In this document: piece after piece, positions 24,341 through 36,563 of the stretch
Layout of the letters: the number at the start of each line of letters is the position of its first letter
Position numbering within the stretch: the stretch's first letter is position 1
From: Paramecium tetraurelia
Lineage: Eukaryota; Ciliophora; Oligohymenophorea; Peniculida; Parameciidae
DNA: 64,000 nt
Direction: 5' to 3'
Assembly (NCBI RefSeq): GCF_000165425.1
Contig: NW_001799624.1
Span: forward strand, 248,001-312,000
Notes under the pieces: generated by a model
The model's input: the letters and a program-made list of their open reading frames with translations, nothing else
The model's database searches: none
What the model was told of the DNA's origin: nothing
Made by a program: the position numbers and the translations under genes

Positions 24341-25955
24341 ATGAATTAATCTCAAATATAAACTAATCACAAATCAATAAAAAAGGATCCAGGGGAGAAT
24401 AGTAACAAATTATCCAGTGGATCGATAGTGGCAACTAAATTTAGATTGATAGATAAAGTAGGTTAAGGCAGTTTTGGAATGATTTATAAGACAGAGAATA
24501 TGGAGACTGGGGAAATATTTGCGACTAAATTTGAGAAGAGAGAAGAAAATTCAAATGGATCAGTTAGTTTGTTAGTGAGGGAAATAAAGGTATTGATTGA
24601 GGTGCAAGATTTTGAGGGTAAATGATAATATAAATTTGATAGGATTTCCTTAGATTGTATTTTACGGAAGGGATGAGCAGTACAATTATTTCATGCAAAC
24701 GTATCTGGGATACAATTTGGAATAATTATTAAAGAGATGCAATTACAAATTTAGCATTCAGACTGTTTTAAGGATTGGAATTATATTAATGGAGAGAATC
24801 AAGATGTTGCATTCAAAAAACTTAATTCATAGAGATTTAAAACCTGATAACATGTGTATAGGGTATGATGATATCGATTAGATATATTTAATCGATTTTG
24901 GTTTGGCCAAGTACTATAGAAATTCATAGGGTGATCACATACCCTAAAATGAGAGAAGAGGAATGATTGGGACAGCTAGATATGCAAGTCTAACAGCACA
25001 TTTAGGTCAATTATCATTTCTAATTTAAAGGAAAGGAACAATCTCGAAAAGATGATATTGAGAGTCTGGGATATGTATTAGTCTATCTGGCTAAAGGTCG
25101 TCTTCCATGGATGAATCTAAACACCTCTACAAAGTCAGAGAAGTATTAAAAAATTAAAGAATTTAAACAATAAATCACTTTAGAGAAGTTATGTGAAGGA
25201 TTGCCGAAAGTTTAACGTCATATTCATCATATAAGTGTTTCTTGAATCTATTTATCTATGCACGTGGCCTTGATTTTTAAGGAGAACCAGAATATTCGTT
25301 TCTAAGAGATCAATTTTAGAAATAATACTAAATCGAGGTATAATCCTCATAGAACCATGTTCCATTGGATTTCGAGTGGGAGCGTTTACCTGAACTCAAA
25401 AAAAGAAAACAAAGGGTTATAGCAAATCTGTTGAAATAAAAACTAGGTACTTGTCTCTAATTGTATAAGAAAAATAAACTGAAGTTAAGCCTGAATTGGA
25501 CATTAAGAAAAGTTACGATGAAAAACCAGAATAAAGAGGAAGTTCTTTTCTAAATGTGCCTGTCTATGAAAATGAATAATAATAGCTTTCCCCTGAAAAA
25601 AATAAACAAAGCAGAGTAAGGATTATAAGTTTATTAAATTTAGAGATGCAGTTAAAATATATCTAGCATGGGTACTAGTTAAATCAACAATTATCATTAT
25701 TAAAGTTAGAAAGAGAATTTTAGAAAGTTTGCTTTTGAAAAACGTGAGTAATCTTATTTTTCGATTGAAAAAAAAGAGTAGACTCAAAAGAACTTCTTAA
25801 AGTAAACATCAACTAAAGCTGAACGTCAATAAGCATTATAGGATATAGATAATGATTATAGAGATTTTGATGATTTAGATTAATTGGCAGATGAGGAAAC
25901 CAATATTGCCATCTTTAATATTACTCCTCATTTATCAAGGAGAAAGTTTTAATGA
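24341..25955 (+). CDS. Casein kinase 1 family protein kinase (495 aa)
   Basis: Kinase domain at roughly residues 35-330. Motifs: [38 protein letters not shown], and the CK1 signature [13 protein letters not shown] followed by [20 protein letters not shown] and GRLPW. These replace the APE and arginine motifs of other kinases exactly as in CK1. The C-terminal 160 residues are charged and disordered ([20 protein letters not shown]), as is common for CK1 tails. Five introns (25, 25, 26, 23 and 28 nt) give exactly 496 codons. All catalytic residues are present, so an active Ser/Thr kinase is expected. Ciliates carry many CK1 paralogues, so I give no specific symbol. Confidence 0.93.
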
Positions 25956-26178
25956 TTATTTAAAATATTTCATTCCCAAATTATTAATTATCTTTTCTAA
26001 ATTTGTAATTAATATCTATCTAAATTTGAATCACAATTATTAGTTAGCTTTGTATAATCATAATATTATATGTATTATTTCTCAGGCCATCTTTAGTTGG
26101 AAACTAAGAAAAGTAATCAGATAATATATGATAGTATTTTAGAATTAATTAGCTTTAATGATGATATATTAAATAATT

Positions 26179-27409
26179 ATGTATAATAATCATTTTGAAC
26201 TGGTTGGTGATGACCTATTCGTTAATTTTTTGATGGATTAACCTCAGTACTCTTTACATTTTATATCAAGAAACAATTTTCCTCGTGTTAATAGTGATTC
26301 CAATATCCATTATCCAATATTGGATTATGAGGGTCCACCATAATAGGAATTCCTAGGAGCCAATTAACATCAACCATAGGATCTGAGTAAGAAACAATAG
26401 AAAAAAAAGAAGATCGATGAAACAATGCTCAATAACAAAAACAACCTTAAGAATACTTATATAAATAAGATCACCAATTTAATTTAAGAGACAAAATCGA
26501 ACGTGGCTCCCAAATATGAAAGGAAGGCATCTATTTACACAGAAGATTCAGCTTAAGCCAAACTCATTCGCAATAGAGAGTGTGCTAGAAATTCAAGAAA
26601 AAGAAAGAAGATCTACATCGAATTATTAGAGACTAGAGTTAACTCTTTAAACGAAGAACTCGAGAAATGTAAGAGAATAATAAAAGGACAAGCCAGTTGT
26701 TAATAGCAATTGGGTTCAAATCAATAGGTACAAATCATTAAATACCTAAGTTATAAAACTTTTTTTTGGGTAGGTAACAATTGTTTGAGAAGCTTGAAAA
26801 TGCCATTAAAAACCATACAGATAACAATGAAATTAATCTTCTCTTAGATTCGATGCGATTTAGAGTGGGGGGAGGAGGCAAAGAAAGAGTGAGTGCTTCC
26901 AACTATTTCTTTTAATAAATTATGGAAATCTGTTTCCCTATTCATGTAAGATACATGTTGTGGGCAGCCAGTTCTGAGAGCCAAGAACCCGCTTGGTTTA
27001 CTAATTTATCTAAAGAAATCAATCTCACTGAAGTCTAAAACAAATCCTTAAAAAAACAATATAAAAGAATTCAATCAGACAAAGACAAACTGGAATAGTA
27101 TTTCAATATATTTATCATATAGATTAATCAAATAATTCTAAACTGTTAAAGATAATTTGTAATCAAAAACTCACCAACTTGAGAATTTCATAGATGAACT
27201 CAGGGGCATTCTTACTCCCACTCAAATTGCTACTTTTCTCATTGGTCTTGAAAAAGTATGGCATTTTCATCTAATTATCATAGAACAAATTCTAAAAAGA
27301 AATGAGTATATCTAATCTCTGGAAAATTTTTGATGAAGAGTTCGAAACTGAAGTCAAAGAAGAAGATTCACCTCAATAGGAAACTTAATAAAAAAAAATA
27401 CATCTATGA
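26179..27409 (+). CDS. bZIP transcription factor (384 aa)
   Basis: The basic region AKLIRNRECARNSRKRKK has the N-x7-R DNA-contact pattern of bZIP proteins. It runs directly into leucine-spaced heptads (IYIELLETRVNSLNEELEK). It lies near residue 130. Upstream is a Pro/Gln-rich, lysine-rich N-terminus. Downstream is a conserved-looking helical region (EICFPIHVRYMLWAASSESQ) and a second coiled coil. Introns of 23, 25 and 28 nt give exactly 385 codons. It should bind DNA as a dimer in the nucleus. Targets are unknown. Confidence 0.88.
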
Positions 27410-27451
27410 TCTAATCCTAACTTAAATCATTTTATACATTTATTATTTATT

Positions 27452-27962
27452 ATGTCAACTGTTTTACCTATTTTAATACCAAAGAGCAAGAACATTCTAT
27501 TACTAAAAGATGATATTGGAAAACCTAAGCCAAGCACTCGAAATCTTCCAGATGATAGCTTTAGATATGGGAAATCAAGTAAGAGAGATCCTATTTAAAT
27601 TTAATTTTCTACTTTAGAATGCGGAAATGAAATCTCATCGTTCATGCGAAGAAATCATAGGGCCTAGAATTCAGACATTAACTTAATGACCCATGGGATC
27701 AGATATAAGTATTAATTAACATAACTTAATCATTAGACCCTAAACTCCATTAGATAAAGTCTTAAAACAATAATATGCCTCTGAGGCAAAAGAGCATTTA
27801 GACAAGATCTATCAACAGAGAATGAAAACAGAACCCAAGACCCAATCTTTTAATAAAAATAGGTCATTTTCATTAAGATAACAACATAATACAAAAAAAG
27901 AATAGAAAAAGATGTTTAAGCTTTAGTAGTTTTAGGATATAAAATCTAAAATATTTCAATGA
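27452..27962 (+). CDS. Hypothetical basic protein (160 aa)
   Basis: The ATG at 27452 begins MSTVLPILIPKSKNILLLKD. One 28-nt intron (about 27709-27736) restores the frame, giving 161 codons to TGA 27960-27962. A 39-nt GT...AG stretch near 27580 could be a second intron but is a multiple of three and not needed. The protein is basic and ends in a Lys/Gln-rich helix (KKEQKKMFKLQQFQDIKSKI). No domain is recognised. The stop-to-start gap after the bZIP gene is only 42 bp. Confidence 0.55.
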
Positions 27963-28815
27963 ACCCATAATTTGTGCTCAATTATTAATAGTATTTTATG
28001 CTCAATTTTTAAGTCACCCAAAGATGTACATTTAAACAAAAATCTCTAGTCTATATTGTTTGTTTTTTCCTTATCATCTTTCCAATTAAATTGCCATTAT
28101 AATGTTAGAAGCAAACTAAAAAAAATCTAAAAAATGGTTTCTCTTTTTTCAACTTTTAAGATTTTCCAAATTTTTGTTTTACTTTGAAATTCATCTGATG
28201 TCAGCCATATATGACTTCATCACCAAAATAACATCATTTCTGTAGACTTAGTAACTACTGAAAAGAAGTTTAATTAAAATGACTCTAAAGCTATAAAAGA
28301 GTGAATAATTCCTACTTGGAGTAAACTTATAAGATATTGAGTAAATAGAAACCATTCTATTCTATTTTCTAGTTTCACAAGTAGATATGATAGTATTTAT
28401 TAAGATTTTTTAATATATATTTAAGATATTTTAAAAAGGCAAAAATAATATTCTAAATTGCGTAAATTTTATGCTTAAGGATGTGAATTATGCGTATAGT
28501 ATGTAAATTATGCGTTATTCTCAAATATTTTATATTACAGAGGGGCAATCTTGTTGGAAATCGAGGAGTAATTCTAAGGTTGTTGGGTCTTTGATTTTAG
28601 ATTGTCAAAATATAGAAGTTGTGATTACAATGTTTTGGATAAAGAATATAATAAAATTTAATTGAATTCCATTTGTTGATAGATATTTTGATCTTCATAA
28701 TTTCTAAATGATTTAATAAACAATAAGAGTATATGTAAAGTACGAATGATTAAGTCTTTTGTGTTCCTGGCTTCTTGAAATGAAAATAATAAATGATATT
28801 ATATCATTAATTTTA
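27963..28815. other. Long gene-free stretch with short repeats
   Basis: This 850-bp interval is unusually long for the window and has no gene I can support. Near 28455-28520 a short motif around AATTATGCG occurs two to three times in 60 bp. From about 28545 to 28665 the plus strand keeps an open, protein-like frame of about 43 codons (WKSRSNSKVVGSLILD, TMFWIKNIIKF). The minus strand over the same bases is also open in part (KDPTTLELLLDFQQDCP). Either could be the remains of a decayed gene. The promoter of the next gene must lie at the right end. Confidence 0.4.
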
Positions 28816-30132
28816 ATGTAGCCATAGAATTGTAATAAGGCAGTCATCCAAAACCTTTAAGATATGATCATCAATCAGGCTGACATGAGCATATTCTTGA
28901 GACAAAGTCAAAAGCTGAGAGTGTTGCTTACAATACCACCAAAGCAAAGAACGGATGATCACATTAGAGAAATTAGTGTTTTAGTGCAGGTTTGTAAAAA
29001 AACCACATTTAATTTCCACTTAGGGAGTCAAATTTTTATCTCGATATCGTGAGAAGCCTTATTACAATGAATTGTGTCGTAATTTATATGTAAAGACATT
29101 CCAATAAAAAAAAACAATTTTCAAGTAAGGAGATAAAGGAACGTGTTTCTATGTTATTTTGAGTGGGATAGTGAAAATATATGCTAATGAGCCTACTTGT
29201 TTTCCTGGAGAATTCAAAAAGAGAGAAGTAGCTATATTGGGGAAGGGCAATTGTTTTGGGGAAATAGCGTTGTTTTTTGGGTCTTAGAGAACTGCAACGG
29301 TGATAGCAGAATCAGAATGTGATCTATTAATGTTGGATAGAGATGTGTTTTAAAAATATATATAAGAAGATTTGGATGTTTTCGATTTGTAATCAACTAA
29401 TCTGAAGGATGTTAGACATTTCCTTAAAAAAGTTTAACAATTCTCATTTTTTAGTTCTGAGGAAATTACTTAGATAAGTACAAAATGTCGTAAATCAACT
29501 CTTAAATAATAAACCATTATTTTAAAATAAGGTGTTGTACCTAAATCATTATACATAATTAAAAGTGGGAGAGTGCGTGTAATGAAGAAGATCGAGGTTG
29601 GCACTCAGTATTATGAATTAGATGAATTGGAACAGGGGTCTGTTTTTGGAGATCATGCTTGTCTGACCAATAGTGCATCTGAGTACACTTATATCACTTC
29701 GCTGCCAAGTGAATTAATTCATCTTAACGGTTTCGATTTAAAACAATATGTTTCATAAGAGAGTTTAAATAAGTATGTCGAGTCTGTTCGTTTCTATCCA
29801 GAGCCAGAAACTCTGTGTCAAATGCAAGCAGAAGATCTGTAGTGGAAGGAGTACAAGAAGTAGTTAGTTCAAAACGTGTTGAATGATAAGATGAACAGCA
29901 GAGGATTTGATAAGAGGATGCGGTTACCTGAATTACGTTATAAATTGGTGGATGCTCCTGATCAGTAGATTTTCCAGAGGACTTTGTAAGAGTTAATGAT
30001 TTATGTTGTAGTGTATTGAGACAGAGTTGCAGAACTCCTTAGCATAAACAGTTGTTCCCGAGGGAAATTGAATCTTTAAGGAATCAGATTTCTCCTAAGA
30101 GGATGAAATAATTTGAATAAAATTACTTATGA
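28816..30132 (+). CDS. Double cyclic-nucleotide-binding-domain protein A (420 aa)
   Basis: The ATG at 28816 (MQPQNCNKAVIQNLQDM) is the furthest upstream in-frame start. Two introns (34 and 20 nt) give exactly 421 codons. The first cNMP-binding domain, at roughly residues 75-190, shows KQGDKGTCFYVILSG and the phosphate-binding cassette FGEIALFFGSQRTATV, with the Glu and Arg that contact cAMP/cGMP. The second, at roughly 215-310, has IIKSGRVRVMKK and SVFGDHACLTNSASEY, where the cassette is degenerate. No kinase or channel domain is attached and no PKA pseudosubstrate is visible. It resembles the stand-alone cNMP-binding proteins abundant in ciliates. The next gene is a tandem relative. Confidence 0.88.
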
Positions 30133-31499
30133 ATTATAATAATATACGAAGTTTTGGGAGTAAACGTCGAGAGTCGATGGCTTCAGTGAGTAAGGAGCAA
30201 ATAAAAATTCAGGAAGAGGAGGCGACTAATGTTTAGTTATTCATACTGCAGACAGAAAAGTTAAAGAAATTATTGCAGATTCAAAAGGCTGATAGAGATA
30301 CTAACATTCTGGCAGAGATTGCATCGATAGCAAAAGTACCATTTACAACGAATCCTAGCAAATAGGTTTCTTGAGTAAATATAAGGATAGACCTTACTTC
30401 ACTGCTTTGTGCAAACACCTTTACATGCAGACATTCGAACCTAATTCATGCATTTTCAAATAGGGAGATGAGGGTGATAAGTTTTATGTGATTCTGAATG
30501 GAAGTGTTAGGGTGTTGATCGATCAAGCCACCACGTTGAAGGACGTGATGATCAAGAAAGAGGTGGCCTAATTGAAGAAGGGGGAGTTCTTTGGAGAGAT
30601 GGCATTGTAGTTTAATTTAAAAAGAACTGCCACCATCATTACCAATGAGATCACTGATTTGATCATCCTAGAGAATGAGGCATTCTAATAATTCATGTTG
30701 GCTGATCATATGCAGACGGAGAGAGTGAAAGAGACAATTAAGTTTTTGGAATAACTCGACATCTTCTAAGGATTCAGCAATAAGATTATGGTAAGTCTAA
30801 GCACCAAATGCATACAGAATAGACACAAGCATCAGACAATATTATTGAAGGCAGGCACGGTTCCAAATAAACTGTTCATTATTAAATCGGGATGTGTTAC
30901 AGTGATTTAAAAGTTACCAGGAGTCAGATCTGATTACACTCCATAAGCAGAATACGGATTCCCCTTGAATGAGTACTTCGAATTAACTGAATTGGGAGAA
31001 GGGGAGATCTTTGGAGACTTGGCTATGTTGAAACAAGAGAAGTCCAAATATACTTACATGACTGCGATTCAATCTGAGATAATCACTCTCAGTCTATTTG
31101 ACATCAAATAAATTGTGCCTCCAGAATTATTAGATCAATACCTAGTTAAATTACAGACATATCCAGAACAGTCGGAATTGAAGGAAATGATCATTGAGAA
31201 GGGCAGATGGGAAAAATACAAGAAACAGCTCTTTAATAAAATACAGAAGGAGAAACAATCGAGGAAGGGATTCAATGAAGGCTTACGATTGCCCACCTTG
31301 AATGATTCCTATATTCAACCACCCAACAGACACAATATTAAGGCCTTGTATACATTTCATCTTATCAATTAGTGTCATCAATGACAAACGACAAAGACTC
31401 ACTCCAGTGGAGAAAAGATTATTCGTTAACGAATTGAATTACATTCGCTAATCTGTTTCTAATGAGAGACTCAAAAAGTTCTTACATAGTTACTAGTGA
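30129..31499 (+). CDS. Double cyclic-nucleotide-binding-domain protein B (440 aa)
   Basis: Same architecture as the gene before it, so probably a tandem duplicate. Domain 1 has KQGDEGDKFYVILNGSVRVL and the cassette FFGEMALQFNLKRTATI with Glu and Arg retained. Domain 2 has LFIIKSGCVTVIQKLPG and GEIFGDLAMLKQEKSKYTY, where the Arg position is lost. Introns of 23 and 25 nt give 441 codons. The first ATG at 30129 overlaps the upstream TGA by four bases (ATGA). The next in-frame ATG at 30177 would leave a 44-bp spacer and may be the real start. The C-terminus carries a conserved-looking tail (RKGFNEGLRLPTLNDSY) also echoed in gene A (NSRGFDKRMRLPELRY). Confidence 0.85.
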
Positions 31500-31605
31500 T
31501 TTTCTAGAATAATAATTTTAGCAACAAATATTATATACAATTTTGAAGCCAAAAAAAGCATAAACCAATTATTTATTTTACATTAATAAAAATCACTTGA
31601 AATAA

Positions 31606-32151
31606 ATGTCTAAGGAAGTTAGCGAATTGGTTATCACAAGATTAAAAGCAGAACGCAGAGCCTGGCGCACTGATCATCCTCATGGATTTGTTGCCAAGCC
31701 TACCACCAAAGAAGACGGAACAGTTGATTTACTCAAATGGGTATGTGAAATACCAGGACCACAAGGAGTATAATCCCCTTTACAATTAGTGTCCTTGGGA
31801 AGAGGGTACCTACACATTACATATGGATTTTTCGCATGATTACCCTATGAAACCACCTAAATGTTAATTCAAACCTGTCTTACCACATCCAAATGTCTAC
31901 CCTTCTGGAACTGTCTGTCTATCCATTCTCAACGAAGAAGAAGACTGGAAATCTAGTATCACTGTCAAACAAATCTTACTTGGCATTCAGAAGCTACTCA
32001 AAGACGAACCCAACATTGAGAGTCCTGCTCAATATGAACCATGCAATCAATACAAGTAATTCTACTTCATTTCATCCCTAGAAACAACCGCCAAGAATAC
32101 TTAAAGAAAGCACGTGAATTCGCTGCCTCACTTAAGAAGCAACCCTAATGA
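31606..32151 (+). CDS. UBC9: SUMO-conjugating enzyme E2 (UBC9), 165 aa
   Basis: Transfers SUMO from the E1 to target lysines. The frame aligns along its length to UBC9: [20 protein letters not shown], the UBC9 loop around [34 protein letters not shown], then TVCLSIL with the active-site Cys after the HPN motif. [19 protein letters not shown] and [11 protein letters not shown] near the end also match. The length is 165 aa against 158 in human. Introns of 22 and 26 nt give exactly 166 codons. It retains the one-residue-type insertions that separate UBC9 from ubiquitin E2s, so the SUMO assignment is secure by family. Confidence 0.97.
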
Positions 32152-32380
32152 TCATATAATCAGTCATTATCTGTATCAATATATAGTGTTAATTGCACAG
32201 ACACAATTTAATCATTATACTCTAAAGTTCCTTACTCTTTTACACAGTTCTATTTCACTCTTCACTAATCCATTCCTACTTACATTATATAAATAAGATT
32301 CATCATATATTTAGAACTAGAATTTAGAACACTCCCTAAATGAATTAATCATCCCAATCTCCTTAGAATTCAACTCTATA
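32152..32380. other. Gene-free AT-rich spacer
   Basis: Nothing protein-like on either strand between the UBC9 stop and the small minus-strand frame. It contains the UBC9 3' end signals by position only. Confidence 0.3.
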
Positions 32381-32589
32381 TCATAATATATTCCTAACTA
32401 TACTAACATCTTTTATTACCATATAATATATCAAATCAAGTTTTAGATCATTCTCTGGTGAGTCAGGAATATTTTGGAATATTATTTTGAGTTTCAAATA
32501 TTTATAACAATCTTGTTTGATCTTACTTCATTATTAATTTATGCCCTTACATTCACAAATTTATAATCTAATAATTTGAAATAACTCAT
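32381..32589 (-). CDS. Possible small gene (59 aa)
   Basis: The minus-strand ATG at 32589 reads MSYFKLLDYKFVN. A 29-nt GT...AG intron restores a frame with a protein-like composition (KYLKLKIIFQNIPDSPENDL) to TGA at 32381-32383, 60 codons in all. Codon choice looks genuine, but it is short, has no known family and could be the remnant 3' end of a larger gene. Confidence 0.35.
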
Positions 32590-32639
32590 TTAATAATTCT
32601 TAACAATACCTCTCAAATCTCTTCAGTATTGCTAATTAA

Positions 32640-33087
32640 ATGAATCAAATATAATCTACTTAGAAATTATGGTTATTATCAGCAGACACTACAAATTATG
32701 CTAAAAGTGCTGTCTCACCATATTATAGATTAGCTATATAGAAAAACTAAGATAACATAAGAGTCAAATATTTTGAGACTGTAAAATCTTTCAAAGTTGA
32801 AGAATGTTTTTTCGAAAGAAAAGATTGAAGAAGTTCTTAATTCGATTAATTATGTTTACTTATAATTCAAATTAAAATTAGCTTAAGAATTTAGAACTCC
32901 TAATCTGATGGAGAAATAAATATTCAACTTCAATAGATTGTAATTTGATTTCTCAAATTTTTATTTGATTTCCAACTCTAGATTGGGTTTCCATATACTC
33001 TTATTCAAATGTAAGAATCAAAAATAGAGGGAAAATGTATTATCTAATAACTTACTTATATACAGAAAAGATGAATTCAATTTTTGA
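32640..33087 (+). CDS. Possible small gene (139 aa)
   Basis: The ATG at 32640 begins MNQIQSTQKLWLLSADTTNY. Removing a 28-nt GT...AG intron near 32779-32806 gives 140 codons to TGA 33085-33087, including a helical stretch (IEEVLNSINYVYLQFKLKLA). Composition is protein-like but there is no known domain. About 290 bp of AT-rich DNA with no gene follows before the pseudokinase. Confidence 0.4.
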
Positions 33088-33379
33088 TTAAGAATAAATT
33101 TGACAATTGTGTCAATATAATTTTACATTAGATCTCAAATTTCTAATTAATCAATCAATTAGGATAATGTGAATCCAATTAGTCGATTAAGTATAATTGA
33201 TTATTGCTAAAAGAGCGATTCAATAGAAATTATTGAATTATTTCTTTGAGGGGGTTCTTACTTATTATAATTATGATTTAATTTATTAAAATATATTTTT
33301 AATATATTAAAATATCAATCTTTAATACCAGCTAGAAGTTGTAAAATGTAATTTAGTAATTTAAATAAAGTCTAAAACA

Positions 33380-34400
33380 ATGAATTCCAATGTCAACTTT
33401 GAGTGTTTCTTCAACAACTAGTCTGCGTATTTGACATGCGATCAAAATTGTTTGGAAGTGAAAACAAAAACTGAAAATCTTAGGTTTTTCATCTCACTGA
33501 AGCTTCATTTCTAATGGATTTATTTTGAAGGTTAAACCCATGAAGTTCGATTTTAAAATTGTTCTTTGGTGGGTTCTGCTGAAAATTTAGAAAATTTGAA
33601 ATCCATTTTGGATTGTAAAGTTATGTATTTGGGTGCAGCAGAAATGTACGAATAATATGCTGTGATTAAAGAAGATGAATAAAGAAAAGTAATCATTATC
33701 TTTAATACATATAATAGGCTATGATAGTGAAATCGATGCTGAATGGATAGAAGTATTTTTGTAAAGTATATAAAAAAGAGGTTAAAGAAAATGAGAAAAA
33801 ATTTTTAAATGAAGTAATGATCTTGAGAAAGTTGAAAGATAACAAAAACGTAGTCAAGATATTGGAAGTGTATGAATCATAACATAATTATTACATGGTG
33901 ATGGAATATTTGAAACATAAACTGGAGTAATATTATACTCATGAAGAAAATTAAATTATAATAAAAGTATTTATAACATAAAGCATTTCAAGGAAATATT
34001 AAATATTTTAGACGATTTGAACAATAAATTGATAGTTCATGGTCAAATCAGCCCAAAAAGTTTCATGTTTGATAAGGGGAATGTGGTCAAATTAATTAAA
34101 TTTAGTGAGGCTAAAATACTAGATTAAGTGGAGGGATTGGATATGTTCGATCTACATAAAGTAGTTCTGTATTTAAATGGTCTGAGTCCAAATACAGTGG
34201 ATTTTGCAAATGGGATTTATCCAGAAATTGCATCCCATGGTACTAACTTTCTGAAAAGTCTTTTGAATAACACTTAATACAGGATTAATATCAAACAGGC
34301 TCTTAGTCATCCTTTTTTGTAATGTGTTGAGAAGGATCATCAGATTGCAAGAGCAGAAATGAATTTGAAGTTCAAACATAGTTTTAATAATTTTTAATGA
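33380..34400 (+). CDS. Protein-kinase-like pseudokinase (321 aa)
   Basis: Residues 1-105 form an N-terminal beta-rich region, possibly PH-like (WIYFEGQTHEVRFQNCSLVG), as in many Paramecium kinases. From about residue 110 the fold follows a kinase: KSMLNGQKYFCKVYKKE with the ATP lysine, then a Glu-rich helix and hinge YYMVMEYLKHKLEQ. The catalytic loop is HGQISPKSFMF instead of HRDxKPxN, and the DFG position reads KLIKFSEAK. The end of the domain (NIKQALSHPFL) is intact. Both catalytic aspartates are therefore missing. Introns of 29 and 26 nt give exactly 322 codons, so the gene is open and probably expressed as a non-catalytic scaffold or regulator. Confidence 0.8.
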
Positions 34401-34428
34401 GTTGTTTTTTATTTATAATTAATTAAGG

Positions 34429-34749
34429 ATGTATAAGAGAATAACAGCAAATCTGCGTAGTAAAGAGGAAGACGAAGACTTTTTTGAATGGAATCAGATG
34501 TACGTGCAATAAGAGATGGAAAGTGATGTTGAATGCTACAGCTGTTCACTCTGTGATAGACAATTTGGTAAAAATGAATATGAGTTGAATGCTCATTTAA
34601 ATTCCCATGACCATAAGAAATTAGAGAAAGAGTTTAGAAAACGCTACAATAATTTGATTATTGAATATAGACTGAGCGCATATTCATAAAGAATAGGGAG
34701 AAAATTGAAAAAACTATAGTACTTTAAGAGCATTTATGAATACAAATGA
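34429..34749 (+). CDS. Single C2H2 zinc-finger protein (106 aa)
   Basis: Intronless 107-codon frame. One finger around residues 37-62 (CSLCDRQFGKNEYELNAHL followed by NSHDHKK) has the two Cys and two His with the longer His-His spacing typical of U1-like or RNA-binding fingers. An acidic N-terminus precedes it and a basic, aromatic helix follows (KEFRKRYNNLIIEYRL). Nucleic-acid binding is likely. The target is unknown. Only 11 bp separate its stop from the aminotransferase start. Confidence 0.75.
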
Positions 34750-34760
34750 TTAATTAAAAT

Positions 34761-36358
<1,598 letters not shown>

Positions 36359-36563
36359 ATGGTTTTTATCTTCTATAAACAAACAATAAACAATTAATAT
36401 ATATATTTTGTTTATTTAAATTACACAATTATAATCTCTTTAATTTCCAATTTGAGGGTTTTTTACTCAAATTTTGAGATCAAATTATATAGATAACACA
36501 TTGATGTAATATTCTTAATTTTAATAATTATGAATAAAAAAGAAATTACTTTGAATATTATCA

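Noticed and set aside
24341-25955. A frame of the CK1 tail without introns between 25440 and 25650
   Set aside because: The unspliced frame is open but reads as unlike protein. Removing a 23-nt and a 28-nt intron gives a natural acidic tail and keeps the length a multiple of three.
28864-30132. Start of cNMP-binding protein A at 28864
   Set aside because: An in-frame ATG at 28816 opens 16 further protein-like codons with no stop between.
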